A DNA stretch of 18,090 bases from Actinomycetes bacterium (GTDB lineage Bacteria > Actinomycetota > Acidimicrobiia > Acidimicrobiales > JAJYPT01): contig JAJYPT010000018.1 in NCBI GenBank assembly GCA_021795135.1, positions 1 to 18,090 on the forward strand. Direction: 5' to 3'. Positions 8,107 to 15,459 of the stretch are shown in pieces. A program made the translations under genes and the position numbers. The notes beneath the pieces were generated by a model. It saw only the letters and a program-made list of their open reading frames with translations, searched no databases and had not been told where the DNA came from. Every line of letters starts with the position of its first letter. Positions within the stretch are counted from its first letter, which is position 1.

Positions 8107-9216
8107 ATGCGTCTAAGTAGTCAGCTAATAAAGGATTTGGCAAACTTTGATACCAAAGGGTCAACTGTTGTTAGCCTGTATTTGAATGTAGATGGAAAGC
8201 AATATATAAGAAGTCAAGATTACCAACGAGAATTCGATTCTATGTTGAAACGAGCTAAGTCTCAAATAGAACAAAATCCTCTAGCCAAAAAAGATATCGA
8301 AAGAATTTATTCTTTTGTCCAGTCGCCCATGGATCGTTCAAAAGTACGCGGAATTGCATTATTTTCTTCCCTGGATGCAAATTTGTGGAAAGTAGTTGAA
8401 CTTCCTGTTCCGGTCCAGAATTTTTTTATAATTAACACTGTTCCTCAACTACGTCAGCTTGAATCTATTTGCGAAGCTTCGGAAAAGATTGCAATTTTGA
8501 ATATAGATCGTCAGCGTGGGCGGGTTATTGTTTTTGAATTAGGCGAAGTGATAGAGTCTCAAGAAGTTTTTGATGAGTTGCCCCGTCATGAAGATGACAA
8601 AGGTGATTGGGAAAGAGATCACCTCCAAGACCACAAAGCAGTACTTGCTCACAAACATATTCGCAAAAGTGCCCAGCTAGCTTTTGATTTATTTAAAAAA
8701 TATGACTATGAACATCTTGTTATAAGTGGCTCAGATGATGTAGTTGCAGAGCTTGAAAAAGAACTCCATTCATGCATAAAAGATCGTATTGTCCTAAGGG
8801 CAAATATCGGAATTTCTTCTCCAAGTGAAGAGTATCGTCGTCTTGTAGAAAAAGCAGAAGAGAAAATAATGAGAACTTCTCATATGAAGCTGATTGAAAA
8901 AATACGTGATAAGGCAGCTGTGGGGACAGGAATAGTTACTTTGAAAGATACACTTGGGGCTTTGAGTGAAAAAAGAATTGAGACTTTGATGGTCTCTAAC
9001 AGTTTTGAAAAACCGGGTTGGCGTTGTCCAAATTGTACAAATTTAGCAGAAAAGGGTCCAATTTGTTCTGTTTGTGGATCTGATATGCAAAAAGTAGAAG
9101 ACCTCATAGAAGAAGTAATTCAAGAAGCCCTCCATCAGTCTTGTAAAATAGTTACTGCATCTGAGAGTGCAGACTTGGATTGTTTAGGTGGCATAGCTGC
9201 TTTGTTGAGGTATTAG
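8107..9216 (+). CDS. eRF1/Vms1-like (bacterial archaeo-eukaryotic release factor, baeRF) zinc-ribbon protein
   Basis: The 369-residue protein matches the bacterial eRF1-like/Vms1-like group. There is a first alpha/beta domain (~20-150, including VVSLYLNVDG and RGIALFSS), a middle domain with KHIRKSAQLAFDLFKKYDYEHLVISG (~184-208), and a C-terminal domain that includes a four-cysteine zinc ribbon (C307, C310, C320, C323) and ends in SADLDCLGGIAALLRY, as in the eRF1 C-terminal fold. Relatives are proposed to hydrolyse peptidyl-tRNA or rescue stalled ribosomes. No GGQ or obvious GxxQ motif is visible in the acidic loop around residues 155-185, so catalytic activity is uncertain. It has the clearest Shine-Dalgarno sequence in the window, AGGAGG at 8093-8098, eight bases before ATG, implying efficient translation. 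Its stop lies two bases before the glucokinase start. Confidence 0.7.
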   Translation: MRLSSQLIKDLANFDTKGSTVVSLYLNVDGKQYIRSQDYQREFDSMLKRAKSQIEQNPLAKKDIERIYSFVQSPMDRSKVRGIALFSSLDANLWKVVELPVPVQNFFIINTVPQLRQLESICEASEKIAILNIDRQRGRVIVFELGEVIESQEVFDELPRHEDDKGDWERDHLQDHKAVLAHKHIRKSAQLAFDLFKKYDYEHLVISGSDDVVAELEKELHSCIKDRIVLRANIGISSPSEEYRRLVEKAEEKIMRTSHMKLIEKIRDKAAVGTGIVTLKDTLGALSEKRIETLMVSNSFEKPGWRCPNCTNLAEKGPICSVCGSDMQKVEDLIEEVIQEALHQSCKIVTASESADLDCLGGIAALLRY

Positions 9217-9218
9217 AT

Positions 9219-10229
9219 ATGGCTTCAAAATCAGAATTAGGTGTCCTGAGGGCGCCTAATTCTGATTTAACTATAGGTATTGATTTAGGTGGTACAAAAG
9301 TATTGGGCGTATTGGTAAGTCCAAAAGGTGAGCTATTAGACCATATCCGTACCCCAACTCCAAAAGGACAAGATGCAATTGTTGAATGTATAGAAGACCT
9401 TGTGTCTAGTCTTGTCCAATTAGGTGCTTCTAATTATAAATCTAATGTATCTGCTTTAGGGGTTGGGGTACCTGGCTTAGTAACTCGACAAGGAAGTCTA
9501 AATTTTGCTGCCAATTTAGAAGCTGGGCAGAACTTTGAACTAAAAAAAATATTAGAGAAAAAATTTCCATCTATGGCAATTGCAGTTGAAAATGATGCTA
9601 ATTGTGCGGGCTGGGCAGAGTGGAAGTTTGGTGCTGGGCAAGGAGTTGATGATTTAGTAGTTATTACTTTGGGAACTGGAGTTGGTGGTAGTGCTATAGT
9701 CAATAAAAATTTGGTTATAGGATCTCAAGGTTTTGCACTAGAGCCTGGACATATGGTAATTGATCCCAATGGGCCACTATGTAATTGTGGAAGAAAAGGA
9801 TGTTGGGAAAAATTTGCTTCTGGTACTGCATTGAAAGAATTAGCTAAAAAATATGCCTTAGAAGGCAAAGCTTCTTTAGTCTTAGAACTAGCTAATAATG
9901 ATCCATCTGCTATAACTGGTGAGCATGTAGCAACAGCTCTCAAACAAAGCGATGTTCAAGCAGGTAACATAATGAATGAATTTTCTCTAGGGGTAGCTAT
10001 AGGACTAGCTAATTTGGCTAATATATTTGATCCCGAAAAGTTTATTATTAGTGGTGGATTAGTCCAAATGGGAGATTTGTTGTTAGATCCGGTGAGAGAT
10101 TGGTTTTCAAATCAACCTTTGGGTTACAATTTTCGAAATTTAATCAATATTGAACCTGCTGTTTTAGGGGAAATGGCAGGAGCGTGGGGAGCTGCAGACT
10201 TAGCTCTTACAAACGATGACTCAATTTAA
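9219..10229 (+). CDS. ROK-family glucokinase
   Basis: ROK kinases phosphorylate glucose or related hexoses with ATP (some use polyphosphate). Visible motifs in the 336-residue product are the phosphate loop IGIDLGGTK (19-27), catalytic END (D126) in VENDANCAG, LGTGVGGSAI (151-160), and the ROK zinc signature with H178 and CNCGRKGCWE (C188, C190, C195). No DNA-binding N-terminus is present, so it is an enzyme rather than a repressor. I chose ATG 9219, two bases after the preceding stop, with GAGG eight bases upstream; a TTG at 9180 in frame would overlap the previous gene. The ~16 residues before the phosphate loop are encoded by a 41-base palindrome that could form a strong hairpin at the start of translation. 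Spacing on both sides implies an operon with the baeRF and LLM genes. Confidence 0.9.
   Translation: MASKSELGVLRAPNSDLTIGIDLGGTKVLGVLVSPKGELLDHIRTPTPKGQDAIVECIEDLVSSLVQLGASNYKSNVSALGVGVPGLVTRQGSLNFAANLEAGQNFELKKILEKKFPSMAIAVENDANCAGWAEWKFGAGQGVDDLVVITLGTGVGGSAIVNKNLVIGSQGFALEPGHMVIDPNGPLCNCGRKGCWEKFASGTALKELAKKYALEGKASLVLELANNDPSAITGEHVATALKQSDVQAGNIMNEFSLGVAIGLANLANIFDPEKFIISGGLVQMGDLLLDPVRDWFSNQPLGYNFRNLINIEPAVLGEMAGAWGAADLALTNDDSI
9228..9268 (+). repeat. 41-base palindrome (19-bp stem) inside the glucokinase start region
   Basis: Positions 9228-9246 pair with 9250-9268 at all 19 positions (17 Watson-Crick pairs and two G-U pairs, at 9242/9254 and 9244/9252). The loop is only TGA. The palindrome covers codons 4-17 of the glucokinase gene and starts nine bases after its ATG. 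Flanking AAA and TTT pair as the outermost bases. The downstream side is TTTAAC, too short a T-run for a typical terminator. Confidence 0.85.
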
Positions 10230-10243
10230 TTTTTAAAATTTAG

Positions 10244-10975
10244 ATGAAAATTGGAGTAGTAGTTCGTAGTTTTGTCTCAGACCCATCCATTGGGATTTCT
10301 ATGGCCACCAAAGCCGAAGCTATTGGTTTGGATGGAGTTTTTGTATTCGATCACCTTTGGCCCTTGGGAAGTCCTAATAAACCTGCTTTGGCAGCTTTTC
10401 CTATGCTGGCAGCTTTGGCTGGTGTAACAAAAAAAATATCTATAGGAACCTTAGTAGCTAGAGTAGGTCTTGTTCCAAATCCAGTGCTGATCAATCATTT
10501 TGTTACTTTGGAAAAATTATCCAAAGGCAGAGTTATTGCTGGGGTTGGAACAGGAGATAAAATGAGTGCAGTAGAAAATATCTCTTATGGTTTGGGTTAT
10601 GGAAGTGCCCTAGAAAGAAGGAGATCTCTTTATTGGTGTGCTAGGGAGCTACAAAAGCTAAATATAAAGGTTTGGATTGGTGGAGGATCTGAAAAGACAA
10701 ATCAAATAGCCACAGATTTGGGTATAGGTCTAAATCTATGGTCTCCAGCTTTGCCATATTTATCTCAGCAGCAAAATCTAGAACTAACTTGGGCAGGTCC
10801 AATTCCCAAAGGAGAAGGATCTGCTATCCAAAGAGCTACTCAACATATTTTTGCTTTATCAAAATTAAACGTCAAATGGGCGATTTTTGACTATAGTTTT
10901 TCAGATCCAGTCCAAAAAAATAAAGATATCCTTTTTGTTCTAGAAACAGTAATGAAAAATTTGGACATTAGATAA
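10244..10975 (+). CDS. Luciferase-like (LLM) flavin- or F420-dependent oxidoreductase, compact form
   Basis: LLM enzymes are TIM-barrel oxidoreductases using FMN or, in many actinobacteria, F420. The 243-residue product shows the family opening MKIGVVVRSF, the ATKAEAIGLDGVFVFDHLW segment (21-40), ISIGTLVARVGLVPNPVLINHFVTLEKLSKGRVIAGVGTGD (~65-107), and a late VWIGGGSEKTNQIATDLGIGLNLW stretch (~146-169). Typical members run 280-350 residues. Here the segment between ERRRSLYWCARELQ and VWIGGGS is very short, so the usual variable insertion region is mostly missing, and the C-terminus is brief. The frame is intact, so it looks like a naturally compact member rather than a broken gene. Cofactor and substrate are unknown. 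It starts 14 bases after the glucokinase stop, with no Shine-Dalgarno sequence. Confidence 0.78.
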   Translation: MKIGVVVRSFVSDPSIGISMATKAEAIGLDGVFVFDHLWPLGSPNKPALAAFPMLAALAGVTKKISIGTLVARVGLVPNPVLINHFVTLEKLSKGRVIAGVGTGDKMSAVENISYGLGYGSALERRRSLYWCARELQKLNIKVWIGGGSEKTNQIATDLGIGLNLWSPALPYLSQQQNLELTWAGPIPKGEGSAIQRATQHIFALSKLNVKWAIFDYSFSDPVQKNKDILFVLETVMKNLDIR

Positions 10976-11029
10976 ATTTTATCCCTTTTGCTTCTCTATA
11001 GGTAGTATAAAAAAAGTAGCCTTGTCAAT

Positions 11030-12232
11030 ATGGAGTTTCGCCGTATAAATGGATTGCCTCCGTATGTCTTTGGGGTCATAAATGATTTGAAGTTAGCGGC
11101 GAGAAGAGCCGGTGATGATGTTGTGGATCTTGGGTTTGGAAATCCTGATATCCCATCACCCTCTACAGCTGTAGATAAACTAGCCGAAGCAGCTCACAAT
11201 CCTAGAAATCATCGTTATTCATCTAGTAGGGGTATACCAAAATTACGCCAAGCTATAGCTGATTTGTACCTAAGACGATTTGGAGTTGAATTAGACCCAG
11301 ATTCAGAAGTGGTAACTACAATAGGGGCCAAAGAGGGTCTTTCTCATCTAATGTGGGTTTTGCTTGGGCCAGGAGATACAGCTTTGGTTCCTTCTCCTTC
11401 TTATCCTATTCATATCTATGCCCCTTTGTTTGCTGGTGCTGATGTTAGACAAGTTCCCTTAGGTGCTCCAAGTATCGACGATAGTGGCCAAGCAGAGGAA
11501 GAATTTTTTGCTGACTTGATGACTGCTTGGGAATCTACTTGGCCTAAGCCTCGTTTGATATTGGTTTCTTTTCCTCATAATCCAACCACAGCATGTGTTG
11601 ATCTATCTTGGATGAAAAGACTAGTTGAGTTTGCAAAAGAACATGATGTTATTTTAGTTCACGATTTTGCCTACTCAGATACTTCCTTTGATGGATACAA
11701 GCCTCCTTCTATTTTAGAAGTACCAGGGGCTAAAGAAGTTGCAGTTGAGCTTTATACCATGACTAAGTCCTTTTCTATGGCTGGATGGAGAGTTGGATTT
11801 ATGGTTGGCAACCCTAAAATAGTTGCAGCTTTGACTAAACTAAAAAGCTATTTAGACTATGGAACTTTTCAACCTATCCAAATAGCTGCCACTGTAGCTA
11901 TGAATGAAGCTTCTGATTATCCCAAAGTTGTAAATGAGATATATCAGTCTCGAAGAGATAGTCTATGTGATGGTCTTTCAAGGATAGGCTGGGAAGTAGC
12001 AAAGCCAAAGGGAACAATGTTTGTATGGGCACCAATTCCAGAGCCTTATAAAGAGATGGGTTCTTTAGAATTTTCAAAATTTTTAATATCTGAAGCAAAA
12101 GTAGCATCTTCTCCAGGAGTTGGCTTTGGGCCAGGTGGGGATGGTTTTGTTCGTTTTGCGCTTATCGAAAATGAACTTCGTATAGCTCAAGGTATTAGAA
12201 ACCTAAAGAAGGCTTTACAAAAACTAGGATAA
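11030..12232 (+). CDS. alaC: PLP-dependent aminotransferase, AlaC-like
   Basis: This is a fold-type I aminotransferase of 400 residues, closely patterned on AlaC (glutamate-pyruvate aminotransferase, making alanine). It opens FRRINGLPPYVFGVINDLKLAARRAGDDVVDLGFGNPD as in AlaC. It has NHRYSSSRGIPKLRQAI (60-76), SPSYPIHIY (Y125), FPHNPT (N184), VHDFAYSD (D212), the PLP lysine in TMTKSFSMAGWRVG (K246, R254), SYLDYGTFQPIQ (273-284), and VRFALIENELRI with the substrate-carboxylate arginine near 375. Other class I/II aminotransferases are possible, but the match to AlaC along the whole length is good. The ATG at 11030 lacks a Shine-Dalgarno sequence and follows the LLM gene by 54 bases, so it may be cotranscribed or have its own promoter. 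No clear terminator hairpin follows the stop. Confidence 0.85.
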   Translation: MEFRRINGLPPYVFGVINDLKLAARRAGDDVVDLGFGNPDIPSPSTAVDKLAEAAHNPRNHRYSSSRGIPKLRQAIADLYLRRFGVELDPDSEVVTTIGAKEGLSHLMWVLLGPGDTALVPSPSYPIHIYAPLFAGADVRQVPLGAPSIDDSGQAEEEFFADLMTAWESTWPKPRLILVSFPHNPTTACVDLSWMKRLVEFAKEHDVILVHDFAYSDTSFDGYKPPSILEVPGAKEVAVELYTMTKSFSMAGWRVGFMVGNPKIVAALTKLKSYLDYGTFQPIQIAATVAMNEASDYPKVVNEIYQSRRDSLCDGLSRIGWEVAKPKGTMFVWAPIPEPYKEMGSLEFSKFLISEAKVASSPGVGFGPGGDGFVRFALIENELRIAQGIRNLKKALQKLG

Positions 12233-12365
12233 GCTTTTTTAATACTTGGACAAATATCTTTTGGTTTAAGTGTAGATACTTTAGGGTTTGGAGAAAATTT
12301 TTTTTCCTAATTTTAGAGTCTTTTTCCAGCTTAGAAACCTTAATTTTATTCAAAGCAAAAACTCT

Positions 12366-12396
12366 TTGACAAGCCTTGGTTTTTTGATGATACGAT
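12366..12396 (+). promoter_or_regulatory. Putative nrdJ promoter
   Basis: A perfect TTGACA at 12366-12371 is followed after 19 bases by TACGAT at 12391-12396, which fits the TAnnnT -10 pattern common in actinobacteria. The spacing is at the long end. It predicts transcription starting near 12403 and a leader of about 120 bases before nrdJ. The upstream part of the gap (12233-12365) holds only AT-rich sequence in which I recognise nothing. Confidence 0.5.
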
Positions 12397-12400
12397 AAAC

Positions 12401-12414
12401 TTACACAAGTGTAA
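12401..12414. promoter_or_regulatory. Palindromic operator candidate at the nrdJ promoter
   Basis: TTACAC-AA-GTGTAA is a 14-base sequence with perfect 6-bp arms. It sits just downstream of the putative -10 and over the predicted transcription start, where a repressor would block initiation. It has the ACAC/GTGT outline of an NrdR box, but only two bases separate the arms where NrdR boxes have about six, so the identity of any binder is open. Confidence 0.35.
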
Positions 12415-12440
12415 TTACCTTATATAGTAGTAATTGCAAA

Positions 12441-12499
12441 GCCGTTCCTCTAAATATTGTGTTTTTAGGAATGGCAGTACCTTTGAAGTCCTAAAAACA
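12441..12499 (+). promoter_or_regulatory. nrdJ leader with two mutually exclusive hairpins
   Basis: GCCGTTCCT (12441-12449) can pair with AGGAATGGC (12467-12475), nine pairs including one G-U. TGTTTTTAGGA (12460-12470) can pair perfectly with TCCTAAAAACA (12489-12499), eleven pairs. Both stems need AGGA at 12467-12470, so only one can form at a time. The layout resembles an RNA switch or attenuator in the ~120-base leader. No known riboswitch consensus is visible. The weak ribosome site (GGGG at 12514-12517) lies just after the second stem. Confidence 0.35.
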
Positions 12500-12521
12500 A
12501 ACAAGTTAGAAACGGGGAAAT

Positions 12522-15257
12522 ATGGCTTTAATAGAAAAGCAGGAAGAAATAGGTTTTAAAAGATATTTCACATCTGTCAAAGTTCATCCCTATGATGAAG
12601 TCACCTGGGAAAAGCGAGATTCTAGAATTGTCAACTATAGAGATCAAAGTGTTGCTTTTGAACAATTAGGGGTTGAGGTTCCTTCAACTTGGAGCCTCAA
12701 TGCCACCAATATCCTGGCTCAAAAGTATTTTAGAGGGACACTGGGAACTGCTGAAAGAGAAAACTCTTTGCGCCAAGTTGCAGACCGTATAGTAGACACA
12801 ATAACCCAGTGGGGAGTCAAAGACGGATATTTTTCTACAAAAGAAGAAGCTGAAGTTTTCAATGCAGAGCTCAAGCACTTAATTATTCATCAAAAGGCTG
12901 CTTTTAACTCTCCTGTTTGGTTCAATATTGGTGTCAAAGGTGTTCCTCAACAAGCTAGTGCTTGTTTTATTTTGGCAGTTGAAGATTCTATGCGTTCAAT
13001 CCTAAACTGGTATGCCGAAGAAGGAATCATTTTTAAAGGTGGATCAGGAGCAGGAGTAAATCTTTCTAAAATACGTTCTTCTTTTGAAGGTTTACAAGGA
13101 GGAGGAACAGCATCTGGTCCTGTTAGTTTCATGAGAGGAGCAGATGCTTCTGCTGGAACTATAAAATCAGGTGGCAAAACTCGTCGTGCTGCCAAAATGG
13201 TTATTTTAAATGTTGATCATCCAGACGTTGAAGATTTTATTTGGTGTAAGGCCTTAGAAGAACGCAAGGCAATAGCTCTTAGAGATGCTGGATTTGATAT
13301 GGGTCTAGATGGAAAAGATATACATTCTATCCAGTACCAAAATGCAAATAATTCTGTAAGGGTAACTGATGAATTTATGGAAGCTGTCTTAGAAGACAAA
13401 GACTGGGAGCTAAAAAGTATTAGCTCAGGTGAAGTAATCAAAACAGTCAAAGCCAAAGAGCTATTTAGAGCAATATCTGAAGCAGCTTGGGAATGTGCTG
13501 ATCCTGGACTACAATTTGATAGCACTATAAATCGTTGGCATACAGCTCCTGTTACTGGGCGCATCAATGCTAGTAATCCTTGTTCTGAATATATGCACAT
13601 AGATAATAGTGCTTGTAATCTAGCTAGCCTTAACTTATTAAAATATCTAGAAAATGGTATATTCGACACCGAAGGTTTTAAATCTTCTGTACAAGTTTTA
13701 TTCACAGCTCAAGAGATATTGGTGGGAAATGCAGACTATCCTACTGAAAAAATTGCTGAAAATTCTCGTAAATTTCGCCAACTTGGAATTGGATATGCCA
13801 ATTTAGGTGCTTTGTTGATGGCAAAAGGACTTGCTTATGACTCAGATGGAGGACGAGCATGGGCAGCAGCCATTACAGCTTTGATGACAGGACATGCTTA
13901 TGCAACTTCTGCACACATAGCCAAGCGCATGGGTCCTTTTGCTGGCTTTGACGAAAATGCTGAGGCTATGTTAAATGTTTTAGAGATGCATAGAAGCTAT
14001 GTTTCTAAAATAGAAGAAGAATTAGTTCCAACTGAGATTTTGTCTTCTGCTCAACAAGCTTGGGATGAAGCTGTCAATGTAGCTTATGACTATGGAGTAC
14101 GCAATGCTCAAGCATCTGTTTTGGCTCCAACTGGAACCATTGGTTTGTTGATGGATTGCGATACCACTGGAATTGAGCCTGATCTAGGTTTAGTAAAGAC
14201 CAAGAATCTAGTTGGTGGGGGAACAATGTCTATTGTAAACCAGACAGTTCCTAGGGCATTGTCTAATTTGGGATATCCCAAAGACCAAATAGATGCAATT
14301 ATTAGCTATATAGATACAAATAAGACAATTCTTGGAGCTCCTTATTTATCTGTAGAACATCTTCCTATATTTGCATGTTCGATGGGAGACAATACAATAC
14401 ATCATTTTGGCCATGTCAAGATGATGGCTGCTGTTCAGCCCTTTATTTCTGGTGCTATTTCAAAGACAGTAAACATGCCAGAACAAGCAAGTGTTGAAGA
14501 TATTGAAAACCTCTATATTGAATCATGGAAATTGGGTCTAAAAGCAGTAGCTATATATAGAGATAATTGCAAATTAGGACAACCTTTATCTATGACCAAA
14601 AAAGATAAAACAGCTGAAGAAATTCAAGCTTTGGAAAAATCTTTGGCGGTAGAAAAAGTTGTAGTCAAAGAACCAATTCGCGAGCGTTTACCAAGAAGAC
14701 GTAGATCGACTACTTTTGCTTTTCAAGTTGCTGATTGTGAAGGCTATGTCACTGTAGGCGAATATGAAGATGGTCGTCCAGGTGAGGTATTTATGAAAGT
14801 TTCCAAGCAGGGATCTACTTTGGCTGGAATTATGGATGCATTTTCTATAGCTGTTAGTTTGGGCCTACAACATGGGGTACCACTGGCTACTTTTGTCAAA
14901 AAATATACTAATATGCGTTTTGAACCAGCAGGCATTACAGATGATTCTGATCTAAGGATTGCCTCTAGTTTGGTTGATTATATATTTCGTCGTCTAGCTA
15001 TTGATTATTTACCAGTCAAAGACAGAACTGAACTTGGCATTTTAACTTCTAAAGAAAGACTCCAGCCAACACTTCCTGGGGTTGAAGAAGAAATTACGAA
15101 AAATATTTCTCTAGCAGAAGAATCTTATTCTCCTAATTTGATCTCTTCTACCGAAGCTAAAGATGCCCCTTATTGTTATTCATGTGGAAATGCAATGCAA
15201 AGAGCAGGATCTTGTTATGTATGTTCTAGCTGTGGAAGCACTAGTGGATGTTCATAA
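12522..15257 (+). CDS. nrdJ: Vitamin B12-dependent (class II) ribonucleotide reductase
   Basis: NrdJ reduces ribonucleotides to deoxyribonucleotides using adenosylcobalamin instead of oxygen to make its radical. In 911 residues it has the N-terminal barrel motifs AAFNSPVWFNIG and QASACFIL, the glycine-rich FKGGSGAGVNLSKIR, the active-site NPCSE (N352, C354, E356), LAPTGTIG near 533-540, and the C-terminal TSCPD-like domain at ~725-830 (RRRSTTFAFQVADCEGYVTVG onward). The tail carries six cysteines (C885, C888, C898, C901, C904, C910) in zinc-ribbon and redox-tail fashion. There is no intein or frameshift. The length is slightly under the ~950 of many actinobacterial homologues. It is monocistronic by layout: a promoter-like region and structured leader upstream, and a strong terminator 40 bases downstream. 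It is probably the main or an oxygen-independent dNTP source. Confidence 0.95.
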   Translation: MALIEKQEEIGFKRYFTSVKVHPYDEVTWEKRDSRIVNYRDQSVAFEQLGVEVPSTWSLNATNILAQKYFRGTLGTAERENSLRQVADRIVDTITQWGVKDGYFSTKEEAEVFNAELKHLIIHQKAAFNSPVWFNIGVKGVPQQASACFILAVEDSMRSILNWYAEEGIIFKGGSGAGVNLSKIRSSFEGLQGGGTASGPVSFMRGADASAGTIKSGGKTRRAAKMVILNVDHPDVEDFIWCKALEERKAIALRDAGFDMGLDGKDIHSIQYQNANNSVRVTDEFMEAVLEDKDWELKSISSGEVIKTVKAKELFRAISEAAWECADPGLQFDSTINRWHTAPVTGRINASNPCSEYMHIDNSACNLASLNLLKYLENGIFDTEGFKSSVQVLFTAQEILVGNADYPTEKIAENSRKFRQLGIGYANLGALLMAKGLAYDSDGGRAWAAAITALMTGHAYATSAHIAKRMGPFAGFDENAEAMLNVLEMHRSYVSKIEEELVPTEILSSAQQAWDEAVNVAYDYGVRNAQASVLAPTGTIGLLMDCDTTGIEPDLGLVKTKNLVGGGTMSIVNQTVPRALSNLGYPKDQIDAIISYIDTNKTILGAPYLSVEHLPIFACSMGDNTIHHFGHVKMMAAVQPFISGAISKTVNMPEQASVEDIENLYIESWKLGLKAVAIYRDNCKLGQPLSMTKKDKTAEEIQALEKSLAVEKVVVKEPIRERLPRRRRSTTFAFQVADCEGYVTVGEYEDGRPGEVFMKVSKQGSTLAGIMDAFSIAVSLGLQHGVPLATFVKKYTNMRFEPAGITDDSDLRIASSLVDYIFRRLAIDYLPVKDRTELGILTSKERLQPTLPGVEEEITKNISLAEESYSPNLISSTEAKDAPYCYSCGNAMQRAGSCYVCSSCGSTSGCS

Positions 15258-15296
15258 GGTAAAAATTATCTAATAAATAAAAAATAGAGCTTATTC

Positions 15297-15351
15297 TAAA
15301 AGCGCCAAAGGCAATACTTAGTTGGACTATTTATTGCCTTTGGCGCTTTTA
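15297..15351 (+). terminator. Strong hairpin terminator after nrdJ
   Basis: Positions 15297-15316 pair perfectly with 15332-15351 (20 bp), with a GC-rich core AGCGCC/GGCGCT and a TTTT run in the right arm. The 15-base loop contains a further 4-bp pairing (TAGT with ACTA around TGG). It lies 40 bases after the nrdJ stop. The symmetrical A and T runs would let it work in both directions, and it insulates ctaA from nrdJ. Confidence 0.8.
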
Positions 15352-15406
15352 GCAGTTAAATATTTACAAATGATTTTTATTTCTTTAGAGTTGTTCAAGG
15401 TAATAT

Positions 15407-15437
15407 TTTCCATAAAAATGATCATTTATATTATGGA
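15407..15437. promoter_or_regulatory. Imperfect palindrome over a possible ctaA promoter
   Basis: The element has outer arms TTCCATAA and TTATGGAA and a central 12-base perfect palindrome AAATGATCATTT. It overlaps a possible promoter: TTTCCA at 15407-15412, a 16-base spacer, then TATTAT at 15429-15434. This would give a short leader of about 20 bases before the ctaA ATG. It could be an operator, but the AT-rich setting keeps confidence low. Confidence 0.3.
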
Positions 15438-15459
15438 ATAAGAGTGTAGTATTTTTTAT

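Noticed and set aside
9180..9218. Earlier TTG start for the glucokinase
   Set aside because: It would overlap the last 37 bases of the baeRF gene and add residues unlike ROK N-termini. ATG 9219 has GAGG at proper spacing.
12401..12431. NrdR boxes controlling nrdJ
   Set aside because: The ACAC/GTGT palindrome has a 2-base centre instead of about six, and the nearby TATATAG only matches half of a box. A proper pair of boxes is not present.
12471..12494. Seven-codon leader peptide (MAVPLKS) in the nrdJ leader
   Set aside because: The AGGA before the ATG touches it directly, leaving no spacing, and the peptide has no regulatory codon run. A chance short frame is more likely.
12233..12521. Cobalamin riboswitch upstream of the B12-dependent reductase
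   Set aside because: The conserved B12-box type sequence is not found, and the leader from the putative start site is only about 120 bases. AACGGGGAAA near the start codon looks like the ribosome site rather than a riboswitch core.
13217..13705. 162-residue antisense open frame in nrdJ
   Set aside because: It lies wholly opposite the catalytic region of nrdJ, has no family resemblance and no start signals.
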